Shown here: piece by piece, positions 33,488 to 45,341 of the stretch | How positions within the stretch are numbered: the first letter of the stretch is position 1 | Layout: each line of letters opens with the position of its first letter | The notes under the pieces: model-generated | Databases searched by the model: none | What the model was told of the DNA's origin: nothing | Seen by the model: the letters and a program-made list of their open reading frames with translations, nothing else | Position numbers and translations under genes: made by a program | Assembly: GCF_033807575.1 (NCBI RefSeq) | Contig: NC_084713.1 | Location: forward strand, 14,359,389-14,423,388 | DNA from: Cydia pomonella | Lineage: Eukaryota; Arthropoda; Insecta; Lepidoptera; Tortricidae | Reading direction: 5' to 3' | Length of the DNA stretch: 64,000 nt

Positions 33488-35092
33488 ATTTGCAAAGAAT
33501 AAGTAGGTACAGTGGTGTCTTAGGTGGTAAGTGACAATTGGTTGCTCATCGTACTATTTGTACTAAATAGGTTGTACTAGCATGCAAAAATCTTAAAACT
33601 ACTACAAATCTGGCTATATATCTTCTGATTAGGAAAAAGTAGAATTTTTTTTTTCTCTTGAAAGTTAAAAAAAAAGCCCATTGGTACTAATCTACCAATA
33701 TGTCTTATCAGGCGATAATGATTGTTATCAACAAAATGACTATCGGTATCGGACCGAAATTATGTCAGTGGATGTGCGCTGTTGGGGACGGTAACCGATA
33801 TGGTGTCGGAAGATGTGAGAGTGCTGAATACGCTACATAGAAATATATAAACTACATAGTTACAATAAATAAAGCAGTGTTAAGACCAAAATAATGAAAC
33901 CTCTACTCTATCATACCTATCTATGATACCCTCTATCTAATACTAAACTCCATCAAATCACGTAAAATACAAAAAAAAAATACCTTATAAAATCCATGAT
34001 AATAGACAGACGTTTGCTAGTTGTAGAAATAAAAAGTGCCATCTACCGGGAGAAGTAAGCTGTTAGTACATCATGCGTTGGCGTCACTTGTATTTCCCTA
34101 ACTTCGCACATAGCCAATATAGACACTGGTTTTTCTTGCTCTACATACACTTTCATTCACGTTTCTGGCTCTGGGCTTAACCGTAGTTATTCTCTTGGAA
34201 ACCCGTAGTTATTCTCTTGGAAATGTCGAGGCAAATAGCGAACGCGAATATATGTAGAGTGGCCATTGGGCAGTGCCAGGGCAAGAACGAAATTTGGTGT
34301 GGGCAAGCAAGATACATTTAGCGAGGCCCTCTGGTGGCGCAAGAAATAACGAATATTGTTTTACGTTGCTTCCCAGTTATACGTATTTGAGGCGCGAGGC
34401 CCCTCTCGGACTGCGAGGCCGTAGTCGGTCACCCACGTCACCCACACCTAGCGCCGCCTCTGACACTGGGCACAGAAAACTACGCTATTTGCAGGAATGG
34501 GTAACAAGAGTTACAGAAATCATACCATGGTTGGCATGTAGACCAAAAAGTGAAGATTTTTATATTTGGTAAATATCTAAATAATTTACGTAGGTACGCC
34601 ATCTTTAACACCATAATCCACAGTGATTTCATAGATATTTCATCACAATCCTAAAGATTGTACAAACGGGACAAAAAACTCTACAATAACACAACGAGCC
34701 GCGAGAAACCCATTGTTAAGCCTCCGCGAGGCCGTCAAAATAAAAACACCTTTACTACCGTGCCTAGCTAGTCGTTAAAGCAGTAACTACGTAGATAATT
34801 GCAAACACAAGTTTTACTTTATGTAGAATGCATACAACTAAATAGTTTAAAAAAATTCCAACACACCAGCTCGTAAAAGACTCTCTTTATTCCCCAAAAA
34901 CTGATGAGAAATTTGCATTTTATCCACAAGAGTGGCAAATGAGTTCCTTCCTCGTGTTGGCTGGTGGAATTGACTTTTAAGTGATGAATTGATGATAAAA
35001 TTTAATGGCGTTTTCCTATCGTTGTGGTAAAAATAATGTGTTTGTCTCTGTAGTAAAGTTCCTTAAAAACCTCGCTACGCTCAAGATTATTT

Positions 35093-35222
35093 GTGACGGA
35101 GCCGGCAAAACGTCTCACTTTGTCGCTTGCCATAAGGACGCCTTGTCAGTTTATTCGTGTAAAGATACAAGCAAATCTCGTCCTTATGGCAAGCGAGTTG
35201 GCAGGTTGCCGGCCGCGGTCAC
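35093..35222. mobile_element. MITE (GTGACGGAGCCGGCAA ends)
   Basis: GTGACGGAGCCGGCAA at the left and TTGCCGGCCGCGGTCAC at the right are near-complementary. Inner CGCTTGCCATAAGGACG and CGTCCTTATGGCAAGCG are exact inverted copies. The open frame across it is an artefact of the inverted structure. CCTTATGGTAAGCGAC also occurs at 24460 and 36095. Confidence 0.8.
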
Positions 35223-35307
35223 ATACCATGTAATTATAGTTATAAACACGGAGAGTAAACAACAACTTTGCCCCCTTGTTAAATTAATCCCAACAAATAC
35301 ATAAATG

Positions 35308-35597
35308 TAAAATGAGAGCCAAGTTCAATGTTAAGAATATGTGTAGTTGTTGACTCGCCGACAAAAGAATTGAGATCTATATGGGTGCTAAGTTCTGTGC
35401 TGTGTAGGAAATCCTAAAATTATAAGAAAAGTAACATAGACAAATAGCCTATACGTAAAAACTAGCCAAGTCAAACCCTTTATAACTTCAGGATTTTCTA
35501 CACAGCAAAGAACTTGGCACCCATATAGATCTCAATTCTTTTGTCGGCGAGTCAACAACGATACATATTCATAACATTTAACTTGGTTCTCATTTCA
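35308..35597. mobile_element. Foldback element, about 290 bp
   Basis: Arms 35308-35412 and 35491-35597 are long inverted copies. GTTGACTCGCCGACAAAAGA, ATTGAGATCTATATGGGTGC and the ends AAATGAGAGCCAAGTT / AACTTGGTTCTCATTT match across. The spacer is about 78 bases. Confidence 0.8.
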
Positions 35598-36631
35598 CCG
35601 TTATGTTTTTGCTGGAATATAATTACTTTTTGTTCTGAAATCACTATAGTATCACAAAATTAGTTTTGCCCAAGCTAAAAAGGACTCTTGCTAACGCGCA
35701 GTTAAATGTCAAAAAAAATCAGTTTCCAGATTTTTTCCTTTGTATACGTCAGTCTACCTTCATCCCAACTATCATGTTTCTAGGTCATCTACGAGTAGAA
35801 GTGAGGGGTAGGTTTTTGTTCTATAAGTCTTAATTACTCTAATAATTATCAATATATATGTTTTTTTTTCTACATTTAATAGTCGAAATTGATACCAAAT
35901 ATCAAGTTTCTAGGTCATCTGGAAGTGGGTTAGTTTTTGTTCTATATCAATACGTATATGATTATTTTTTTTCAATCAAAGTTTCATTAATTTTCCGTTT
36001 TCCATTTTTTTCCCCTATGTACAGTAGGGTTCAAAAGTGCATGGACAAGTTATGAATGAAATCATTCATAAATTGTTCACAAACTTCGTCCTTATGGTAA
36101 GCGACAAAGTGGTCGCGTTTGATGGAAAATGACCCAAATGTATCGAGATGACAGATGCTACGAAAAGTCACGTGACTAGTCCCATACATTATTTAAGTAT
36201 CGATTGGCGTTTCCTCTCATCGATTGTCATTTTGGCTAAGCCTCCGTTACATAAATGGTAAAATTAATACATCAAATTAATACCAGCCCTTTTCTGTTGT
36301 CTTTCTCCCTGCGTAAGTAGGAAGGAAAAATGGTAAAAACTGAGGGATTTTTTCTTGAATGCGACGATGATGCTATTAATTTGTGGTATTTTAATGGCTA
36401 ATATAATTGTTTTTATTAACCACTTTGACGTAAACATTTAACCTCATTTGACCGTGGAAGTTCCACTAACTATTCAATTTGACTTTCCTTTTAATGATTA
36501 ATTAAATGACGAATCGTAGGTAATTTTAATACTTAAATGCAAGCTTCATTCATCAATTAGTAGTCTTCTTTTTCCGAACTCCAGTTAGTGGTGTATATTC
36601 TAATAATCATGAAAAAAGGCCAATTTACTCA
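35598..36631. other. Repeat-derived intergenic DNA
   Basis: Contains two similar segments around 35755-35820 and 35882-35945 (ATCAAGTTTCTAGGTCATCT type) and, at 36110-36240, the uninterrupted sister copy of the repeat split by a retrotransposon at 57901-58143. No gene seen. Confidence 0.55.
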
Positions 36632-36771
36632 GGTACAGTCACGTCAAAAAATATCGACACGGAAAAAGTGATGAGAACGGGATAAGTATATGTATACACC
36701 ACATTATTGCCCATATAATGGTAGTGTATACATATTTTTGGCACTTTGGTAGTATCAGACGTGACCGTACC
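36632..36771. mobile_element. Short MITE (GGTACAGTCACGTC ends)
   Basis: GGTACAGTCACGTC at the left and GACGTGACCGTACC at the right are inverted with one mismatch. Inner GTATATGTATACACCACATT and AGTGTATACATAT also pair. Confidence 0.75.
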
Positions 36772-37261
36772 ATATTGATTAAAGGCCTCTGTCACGCCTC
36801 TGTGGCTGTGTACACTAGCTTAGCGCGGGAATGGCTTGTTATGTGGTAGTGGTAGCCAAGTCGAAACGAACGCACACAAGCTAATAAACTAACTAACCAA
36901 TGAAAATAGGATCAGAAATATTTTTTGCGCTCTCTGTGTCGCGGGACAAGGAACCGAAAAAGTTGTGAAATGATTATTAGTGGATGAAAACAGTAAAAAG
37001 AGGTATGATTTTATAAAGCGTTTCCTAGCTAGTAAATTAAAAAATATCAATCGAACCGCCCATCTACCTTACTGACGAAAATGTCAAAATATGACCATCT
37101 CGTGTTAGTAGATAAAAAGGATGCTAGGCATCTAGTTGAGCTCACAAGGAAGTCGTGTGGCAGTATTCAAAAAATCTTAACGCATGGATTACACGTGAAA
37201 AATGTCATCGCTCGTTGGGTGCGTAGAATGTTAACGGCCAAACGAACAAAAGACCAATAGT

Positions 37262-37658
37262 TAAAGGGGGGGGCGGGGGCACACATTTTACCACTTTGGA
37301 AGTGTCTTTCGCGCAAACTATTCAGTTTAGAAAAAAAATGATATTAGAAACCTCAATATCATTTTTAAAGACCTATCCATAGATACCCCACACGTATGGG
37401 TTTGATGAAAAAATATTATTTGAGTTTCAGTTCTAAGTATGGGGAAGGGAACCCCCAAAATTTATTGTTTTTTTTTCTATTTTTGTGTAAAAATCATAAT
37501 GCGGTTCATAGAATACATCAACTTACCAAGTTTGAACAGTATAGCTCTTATAGTTTCGGAAAAAGGTGGCTGTGACATAATCGGACAGTCAGACGAACAT
37601 GACGAATCTATAAGGGTTCCGTTTTTTGCCATTTGGCTATGGAACTCTAAAAAGGAGG
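37262..37658 (-). repeat. GGGTTCCGTAG-family repeat, minus copy
   Basis: Poly-G/C start, then ACCACTTTGGAAGTGTCTTT, CCACACGTATGGGTTTGATG, GCGGTTCATAGAATACATC and a closing ATAAGGGTTCCG with TATGGAACTCTAAAAAGG. It is the inverse of 45342-45725. The open frame at 37439-37699 is incidental. Confidence 0.75.
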
Positions 37659-38762
37659 AAGTCCTTAATATGACTTATACAGACGACTGGTTCCCATGAA
37701 GAATTCAGATGCGCAATTTAAGTAGGTAGAGGTGGTTTTAGTCATCGCTTTTAAACAAGAAACGTGGAGGTCGAGCGTTTACCTTGCCAAATTTTGGCAT
37801 GACATCATTTTGGCTTTAGCCACACTTTTTCCACACTTTATTTAAATTCTTGTTCCATTGCTGGTTTAGTAAAGGCGGGTGGCAATGAAACCTGTACTTG
37901 TGAGGTATTGCTCTTGCAAATGTTGAAATCGTCGGCTCATCCGAAGATTTGCATTTAGTAGGAGGCAGTCAAAAATAGTCACGTTTTGATGTCGGTTGTC
38001 GACTGTTTACACTTTCCACTTAATATTTTGCGTAGTTACCTTCACGTCGAAATACAAACTATCCCTGTCGATATTGTCATATGTATAATCACTCTGCTTT
38101 GTGTGTAGTTATAGAGTGCGCACCTTAGTTACTTACTTGGCACTTTTTCAGAATTTAATACTCACTCACGCTTAATGGCGTTGCCGAAAATAAAAGCTAA
38201 TGCTAATTCTTGTTTTTCTTGTCCATGACTAATCAGGATTCGGCCAAAACACATTTAACCTAAAAGGCAAAGCTGCTTATAAACGATGCCATAAATCGAA
38301 ACTGATGATGTCGCTAATGTATTGTTGTAAAGCTGGCTCCACACAAGGTGCGCAAAACTTATCTATATGTGAGGCTGATTCGAACATTTTACGCAACTAC
38401 GTATCTCGTCTTACAGGTACTCGATTTTTATCGATCCCTCAACAAAAGGGTGCGAGTTACCTAATTTAATGTACTCAATCTACAGAGCTCTTCACATTTA
38501 ATGCAATAATTTATTAGAAACCGCAAGTGTAAAGCCGAAGAAGCTGATTTTTCCCGTAAGAAAGGACGCGGCGCTCACAACATGAATTCTTCAATTCGCG
38601 CACTAATTATGGAACGGACATAAACCTCGTCCCAATCCCGGCTAAAATGCGTCCCGCGTCACGATAAAAACGAGAGCGTTTGTTATCCTTTTTCCTTTTG
38701 TTTCAGAAATGTATCGGTGATCTAAAACTGCAAAGAAATAACATGAAGTTGATGATTAACTT

Positions 38763-38852
38763 CATCATCATCATCATCCTGGACCTTTATCCCTATTTGG
38801 GGTCGGCCTTCCTTGTCCTAAGCCTCCAGGTGGCACGATTCCTGGTTAGGTT
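38763..38852 (-). mobile_element. 90-bp retrotransposon stub with 17-bp target duplication
   Basis: AAGTTGATGATTAACTT occurs exactly at 38746-38762 and 38853-38869. Between them is a 90-bp piece that starts with (CATCAT)n and continues CCTGGACCTTTATCCCTATT. The repeat end marks it as the 3' tip of a non-LTR element inserted on the minus strand and truncated almost completely. Confidence 0.85.
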
Positions 38853-38869
38853 AAGTTGATGATTAACTT

Positions 38870-41600
38870 AATCGTCCATAAATGAAACAGTCATTAACTT
38901 ATAAGATCTATCGTTAGCGATACTTACAAACACTCATTACCGACACAGGCACTTATTTATTCGTATTTGCTTGCAAATGCAAATATGCTGTAGGTTCGTA
39001 GTTTATATTCGTCAAAAGTGATGACCGCTTTAATTACTCTACAAATAGGAAACTAAGTAGTTGATTTACGGCTTAATTAATTGTTTTCTATTTTGCATAT
39101 TTGAGCATTTGCTTCTGCACACATCTGTTCTCTTGATATCTTTACCTATTTTTAAACAGGTCTACTAGGTACCTACTTTTCATGATGTGAACCTCAGCAT
39201 TATTAATTTTTCCTTGCAACCTTCCTTGACATGAAAGCCTCCACTACTCCACTGCTTGTAATGTGAATTGATCTTTATTTTATTTATTAAGCCTTGCATG
39301 CCCCCACGACCCTCCTGTAGAAGATTCGAAACTCCAAAGGGTCGCTACCTACAAGTTTAAAACATTGCTTCAGACTGAAGCCAAGTCGCTGCAAATGCAA
39401 ACTTAGCGTTGTCGGAGTTTATTAATTAAATGAGAACATTTTAAATGACTGCTTAAATATCAACCACCTATTCACTTGTGAAGTTTTTGTAATGTTTCTT
39501 GATTGCGAATAGATAAGTAATAATATTCCTAAGATAAAATAGTATTTTATACAATCGTGATATAATAGAGAGCTTTTCAGCCGAGTACCGTGTTTAGGCA
39601 ACCAAGCTTGCTAAGTTGCCTAAATGAGGTACGAGATTGAAAATCTTGATTATATACGAAATCTTAATTCAACCATTACAGTCGAAGAGTAGAAAAATAT
39701 TCATTATTGCACGTAATTTTTGTATGCCGCTTGACAAGCTGCAGAATAAAACCTTGAGGATGTATTACACAACACTGAAACCACTGATTTCACTTCAGTA
39801 TGCTAGTAGGCGTATGCAAGAGTAGGTATTCTTTGCAAAGACAAAGATTACCTTTTAGGTATCAGATAGGCCATTCTCGTACAAAACGTGATATTCCAAT
39901 GACAATTTTAACTTGTTCATTGAGTGTTTAAAAACGCTTAAAAAGGGCTAGGGAGAATTAAAATAATTCCATAATGTAAGAATACTTGCGTTTCAAAATT
40001 TTACGACCATCATCATAGTTTACACATTTTTAACGCTTTTGTTTTTCCTTTTTTTATTTCATTTCAATTTTTTTGCCAGTTTGTGTCTGGAACAAAAAGT
40101 ATACCTATTTCATTTTTGAAACCGTAAATACCATGATGAAGAAATTCGCGCGCGAAAATACTGAAACTCATCATCCCGACCTGTGGACGACACGCGGAAA
40201 GAAAACACTGTCGCACTTTTCGCGAGTGGCGCATCTACACCTACCAAGTAATCTTTCCCAAGGATCTCGTTTCACCACCGTTGCACAATGGACATTGTCT
40301 CCTGCCGACACTGGAGACTGTTCATACAGCCCTATTGTCTACGCATACAAGAATGCACATGTGTTCAACATTCCGCGTTGTGTAAACAGGAACATTATAC
40401 CGGGGGGTTATCTGTTGAAAACTTAACGCTTGCGAACTAGTTGACTGGTGAATACTGTGTGGCCAAATTATATCGGAACATTTCCTTATTTGTATGGTAA
40501 CAAATGGGTGTTACGATATACATATTTCGCGACTTTGACCATCACTAGCTATTTGATGCTGACTATCATATGGACAGTATATCAAGAACAGATAGTATAA
40601 ACATAAGGACAGTATAATAAAAAAGTACCACGAATACTTGCAAATAATCATTAAATAAATATGTGGGGACAATCTTATACAGATCGACCTCGCCACCAAA
40701 CTAAGCAAAACTTATACTAGGGGTACTAGGCGACGATATACATATCTACGTATATAGATAAATACATATATAGATAAATACATATGTACTTATATACATA
40801 GAAAACACCCATGACTCAGGAACAAATATCTGTGTTCATCACACAAATAAATGCCCTTACTCACTAGGCCAGACCGGTCGTCAGCATATGTGCGTATGCA
40901 AAGATTGCAAAGTCACATATAAGCGTTATTTAGGTACGAGAAACCGGTGAAATGATGACTAGATATTACTAATAGTAACACACTTAAGATAAAATGGACC
41001 ACTTAGTATAAAATGTCTATAAGACAAAGGTAAATACTCGTAGTGGCAGCAATTAAATGTACCTATTTAGAAACGAAGAAGAAAAAGGTTGAGTAATTCT
41101 CTCCTTGACTGGTGTAACTTTAAAAGAAAGAAAACACGTTTATTTAATGCCACAACATAGTACCTATACCAATAAAAAAGAAAACATACAACATAACATA
41201 AAGACAAAAACAATAGACACTAAAATAGGATCCGTATGCATTCACCATAAAGACGCGGGAAACCGTGGCTTTGATTTTCAGTAGCATCCCTATTTGTCGA
41301 ATAGTACCAATTTCGTATGTACGAGTATAATAACTATAATAATTATCGCTTAGCCAAGACGCAACACGCATGAGCAAATACGGCCAAGTCAGCTACGTTC
41401 TAAAGTGATATAACGCAAACCATTTCGTAACATATCGTAAACAGCTTGTGCAGTACTGGTACTGTTACGGGTTAATATTATGTAACTGTTACAATAAATT
41501 CTTTCGGTACGTTATCTGTATATCAAATATCCAAATCGATTCGTCTATTTTTGCGAAGTTTAATTCTACGTTTCTCTACGATGCGATGCCAGGTCAGCAA
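38870..41600. other. Intergenic DNA
   Basis: AT-rich. The only long open frame is the unassigned one at 40130-40426. No splice-supported exon was recognised. Confidence 0.5.
40130..40426 (+). other. Unassigned open frame
   Basis: From ATG at 40130 the frame reads MMKKFARENTETHHPDLWTT and runs 98 codons to TAA at 40424-40426; it is also open upstream to 40073. The composition is polar with Thr and His. There is no signal peptide, transmembrane span or recognised domain, and no nearby poly(A) signal was noted. It may be chance or an old repeat. Confidence 0.2.
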
Positions 41601-41903
41601 TATATATAATTAAGCCTATATACGTCTCACTGCTGGGCACAGGCCTCCTCTCATGTGTAAGAGGGCTCGGCCTTTAGTCCCCACGCTAGCCCAATGCGGA
41701 TTGGGGACTTCACATACACCTTTGAATTTCCTCGCAGATGTGTGCAGGTTTCCTCACGATGTTTTCCTTCACCGAAAAGCTAGTGGTAAATATCAAATAA
41801 CATGTCGTACATAAGTTCCGAAAAACTCATTGGTACGAGCCAGGATTTGAACCCACGACCTCCGGATTGAAAGTCGGACGTCGTATCCACTCGGCTACCA
41901 CCG
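41601..41903 (-). mobile_element. tRNA-derived SINE with 11-bp target duplication
   Basis: The minus-strand head has a pol III A box TAGCCGAGTGG (41887-41897) and B box GGTTCAAATCC (41843-41853) in a tRNA-like fold start (GCGGTGGTAGCCGAGTGG). The body includes ACCAATGAGTTTTTCGGAAC, and the 3' part has AGGAGGCCTGTGCCCAGCAG and GTGAGACGTATATAGGC, a tail common in lepidopteran SINEs. The 11-bp direct repeat CAGGTCAGCAA (41590-41600 and 41904-41914) flanks it exactly. Confidence 0.9.
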
Positions 41904-42055
41904 CAGGTCAGCAAAGATAATTAAAAAGCAATTCTATCAAAGAGGGTCACTGTTGTTCTAAAAAGTGTGCAGAAAATGATATGTTTCTGCACTAGTGGAT
42001 TTTAATTTCTAAGTACGTTTATTTCTTTTTTTAACGATGAGCTTTAAATGGATTT

Positions 42056-42222
42056 GTTATACCATTTCCATTCTGATATTTAACTCCCCATTCCATTTCA
42101 TCATCCCTCATCCCATTCCAACTCCCTCAAGAAATGCTATAAATATTATATTTAGTCATGTTTTAAAAAACACATGTATTTTACTTTCCTCGTATTCGAA
42201 ATGAAAAGTAGAGTATTTAAGT
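42056..42222 (-). repeat. Dispersed repeat, partner of 31331-31515
   Basis: Inverse copy of the 31331 segment; the shared blocks are listed there. It sits between the two SINEs. Confidence 0.65.
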
Positions 42223-42241
42223 CAGGTGAAAGGTATCATTT

Positions 42242-42565
42242 AAGCGCTGGTGGCCTAGCGGTAAGAGCGTGCGACTTGCAATCCGGAGGTCGCGGGTAAA
42301 AACCCCGGCTCGTACCAATGAGTTTTTCGGAACTTATGTACGAAATATCATTTGATATTTACCAGTCGCTTTTCGGTGAAGGAAAACATCGTGAGGAAAC
42401 CGGACTAATCCCAACAAGGCCTAGTTTATCCTCTGGGTTGGAAGGTCTGATGGCAGTCGCTTTCGTAAAAACTAGTGCCTACGCCAAATCTTGGGATTAG
42501 TTGTCAAGCGGACCCCAGGCTTCCATGAGCCGTGGCAAATGCCGGGACAACGCGAGGAAGAAGAA
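42242..42565 (+). mobile_element. tRNA-derived SINE with 14-bp target duplication
   Basis: Starts GCGCTGGTGGCCTAGCGG (A box TGGCCTAGCGG), with a degenerate B box near GGGTAAAAACCCC. It shares ACCAATGAGTTTTTCGGAAC and TATGTACGAAATATCATTTG with the SINE at 41601. The rest of the body differs (TAGTTTATCCTCTGGGTTGG), and it ends in a (GAA)n tail. The direct repeat GAAAGGTATCATTT at 42228-42241 and 42566-42579 is perfect, so insertion is recent. Confidence 0.92.
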
Positions 42566-42849
42566 GAAAGGTATCATTTCAGCCTCGGACTATTGGCGCT
42601 CTCAATGCGTTTGAGCACCAAAATACCTCGGAAAATTTAGTGCCTTTCATCCCTTGGTTAACACTCTACTATTAATTTGAAAGCTTTAAGGTCTTTTTGT
42701 CTGATAAGTTAAGAACCCTGGGAGTTGAGGTATTAATCGTATCAAAGTACATTATTTAGACACACGGCAGTGCGTCCAGCGAAGTTCGAAGATGAAAATA
42801 TAGGTAGTCGTGCGTCTTGCGACACTGTAGTGTTTCTATGTTTATATTT

Positions 42850-43505
42850 ATTGCGTACCCCTTCGAAACTATTCACTACCCTGAACCCAAAAACTTAATA
42901 TATTGATCGAATATACCGTAAACATATCCGTACACTCGACAGATTCCACCACAAATGCCTCCGAGACATCATGAACATCAAATGGACCAACCGGGTCACC
43001 AATACAAACGTCCTGAGGTACGCAAATGTCGGAGGCATTGAGGTGTATCTGATGAGGTGGCAGCTGCGGTGGTGGCATGTGTCTCAGATGTCAGAAGACA
43101 GTGGCGAAGCGCATCTTCTTTTCAGAGCTCCAGAATGGTACGTGTAAAAGCGGTGGCCAGTACTTACGATATAAGGACGTTCTAAAAGGCATATGAAGAG
43201 ATGCAAACTAGAGCCCTCTAACTGGGAGCGGAAGGCAGCGCAGTGGCCCGAATGACGGCGCCTCATTCATGATCGAGTCAGTGATCTTGAGACTGAACAC
43301 GGGATCAGCTTAAGGCTCGGCCGCCAACCTCATTCCCTAGAACTATGTAGGTGGTGTGATGACATGCCCAAAATGTGCTCGAGTATTTAGCAGGAACATC
43401 GGGTACGTGAGTGGATCAGCTACACTCTAATAACGCGAACTAAAAATTGTCAAATGAGCACGCAGTCGCTGTACGGAAATCGGTCAGGAGAGCATCATCA
43501 TCATC
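42850..43505 (+). mobile_element. Degenerate non-LTR retrotransposon 3' part
   Basis: Plus-strand translation with frameshifts gives RFHHKCLRDIMNIKWTNRVT, VGGIEVYLMRWQLRWWGHVS and further on LEPSNWERKAAQWPE and RLIHDRVSDLE, all C-terminal landmarks of endonuclease-reverse transcriptase ORFs. It ends at an (ATC)n tail (CATCATCATCATCG, about 43493-43506). Several stops and indels make it a dead copy. Confidence 0.85.
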
Positions 43506-43548
43506 GATTATAAAACAATACGTTGTTTTATGCAACGTTTATTGGCTC

Positions 43549-43788
43549 TTACTTTAACAGGCCAGTAACTCTAGGTATCGGCCTCATCATATTTTTATGG
43601 TGCAACGCCTTCTCTTCGACCGCGGACGGAAGAAAATGGTTCAGTGGCTTCTCACTACAGTCCCCGTCCATGTAGAAGGTCACATACACTGGGGGCACTA
43701 AAGATGCGAGGCTGAGGAGGACGAATATTAGTATATACAGGACGTTCCCTCGATGGTTCATCTGGAAGACAACGCCTATGAATCCCAT
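43549..43788 (-). CDS. Candidate small single-pass membrane protein, 79 residues
   Basis: ATG at 43788 has the strong context ATCAAAATGGG. An alternative ATG eight codons upstream is at 43812. The protein begins MGFIGVVFQMNHRGN, then has one hydrophobic segment (VLYILIFVLLSLASLVPPVY) and a polar tail with a single Cys, ending in TAA at 43549. A minus-strand AATAAA lies at 43538-43543, only a few bases past the stop. Upstream, CTATAATCG is followed about 28 bases later by GGCAGTT, resembling a TATA box plus arthropod initiator, which would give a short 5' UTR. Compact promoter, start, stop and poly(A) signal make a single-exon gene plausible. No family is recognised. Confidence 0.42.
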   Translation of the reverse strand: MGFIGVVFQMNHRGNVLYILIFVLLSLASLVPPVYVTFYMDGDCSEKPLNHFLPSAVEEKALHHKNMMRPIPRVTGLLK

Positions 43789-43859
43789 TTTGATATGACT
43801 GTTTTTATACAACTGCCTACTAGTGAAGCTCTTCGATTATAGATTTGCGTCAAGTCTAG

Positions 43860-45197
43860 ATGACTGAACGGCTAATTTGTAATTAAACATTTTCATAGCC
43901 CTCTAGATATACCTACATGTCGATTTACAGGTTTTTTTTAATTATCCAGCTGGTTTATTTTAAATGGTTTTTACTGTGTGTGTTGGTTTAAGTAGGTTTT
44001 GCTTCAATTGATATCAGGATCAATATTTATTGCGAAGATCGAACCCATTCTTAGATGTGAAATAAAAATGAGGTCATAAGTCATAAGTTAAGAACTTTTC
44101 TAATAACGAGAAATTTGAGAAAAGAAAACGAAATCTCGTCAGAGACAACCAAAATACTACTGTCAGAAAATAGAGCCTTATGAACCTTATCGTTAGTTAC
44201 GTACCAAACAAGGTTGATTTTTGTTATATTTTTTTGCAATTAGTGAGTATATTCTTAGGGAAGAACTTTTAATGAAATTATTCGGCTATTTTGTGAAATA
44301 AAATATGAAACCAAATTTTCAAATTTAAGGTAGGTAACTAGGTAAGCTAATACATAGCGATTACGGCTAAATAGGTTGAGTTTCGGTCCTCGCGGACTGA
44401 TGATGTAGTCCCATTGGGTGGTCGCGTTGTGTTGTGATTTTGTAGCTCTAGCTAACAATATAAAATATATTCATATTTTTCCGACCCCGATTCGTTTTCG
44501 GATTGAAACTATGCGCAATCTCAGCAATCTTGTGTCTACTTGAGGATAAAAGGGTTTAAAAATGTCCAAAACCTTACGTAACGCGCTAAATCCGCAACCA
44601 GTCTGTGTGTCTGGCTCTGGCCCCACTTTCGCAAGCCGCCTGTTAGGCCGGCGGTGAGCAAACGGATAGAAAGCGCCCACTTTCACTCGTAGCTAATTCA
44701 CACTCGCGCGCTTGCTTGTCTACGATTGACTAAAATTGGGGTGATGTGTTTTTGTATCTTTTGATTTACAAGTAGAGTAGAACGAATGGACGTGTTAATT
44801 GATTGTACACGTGCAGATATATATTAGGAAAACCAGTATTTTTCAAACTTTTTCATTGCGGGTAAAATTTTCTCCCCCATCTACCCTCTAAAATAGCGTA
44901 TTTTTTCTTGTTAATACTTTGCGACCCACCAAAGTGCGTAAAATATTATACTTAAATGTGAAAGTTTTCGTATGGATATTTGTACGAAATCTTCCATACG
45001 AAAAACTGGCAAAAGGATTACGAAAAAATATATATACTTCTAATTTTATAACCTGGAAAAGGATATAGTATTTTTTTCCATCCCGGAATTCATCCCCTAA
45101 GGGGGTGTGAAAGGGGCTGTATTTAGTACGAGAGGTAGGAAAGCAGTTTAACGGCGTCTATGCAGACAAAGTCCAAGGCAGACTATAAGCAAGACGG

Positions 45198-45200
<3 letters not shown>
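43860..45200. other. Intergenic DNA
   Basis: No gene recognised. Short open stretches at 44255-44458 and 44471-44686 (-) have no features. Confidence 0.5.

Positions 45201-45236
<36 letters not shown>
45201..45236. repeat. (TC)18 microsatellite
   Basis: An uninterrupted TC dinucleotide run of 36 bases. Confidence 0.95.
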
Positions 45237-45238
<2 letters not shown>

Positions 45239-45341
45239 TAAGAGGAAAGAGGACGGTCGATTCTCCATACAAACGTAGTCCCCATTTTCCTCTCTGGATA
45301 TTGATATTTTTACATAATTTAATGTAAGTATATTAATCTTT

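Larger units (their letters stand above)
31516..35092. other. Intergenic DNA
   Basis: No gene recognised. It holds a microsatellite (33464-33487), a copy of the CCAGGGAGGAAAATGGGGAC repeat (33238-33300), a GC-rich CpG patch at 31750-31820, and an open stretch at 34273-34572 (+) that lacks any familiar motif. Confidence 0.55.

Noticed and set aside
34273..34572. 99-codon plus-strand frame
   Set aside because: No domain, no splice or poly(A) support, and composition like a decayed GC-rich repeat.
35005..35304. 99-codon plus-strand frame
   Set aside because: Spans the MITE at 35093-35222, including its inverted arms; no protein features.
37439..37699. 86-codon plus-strand frame, mirrored at 45319-45555 on the minus strand
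   Set aside because: Both are the same dispersed repeat in opposite orientation. Similar peptides reflect repeat identity, not a conserved gene.
41840..41905. Genuine tRNA gene
   Set aside because: The A and B boxes are present, but the sequence continues into a SINE body and is framed by an 11-bp target duplication; no full cloverleaf is evident.
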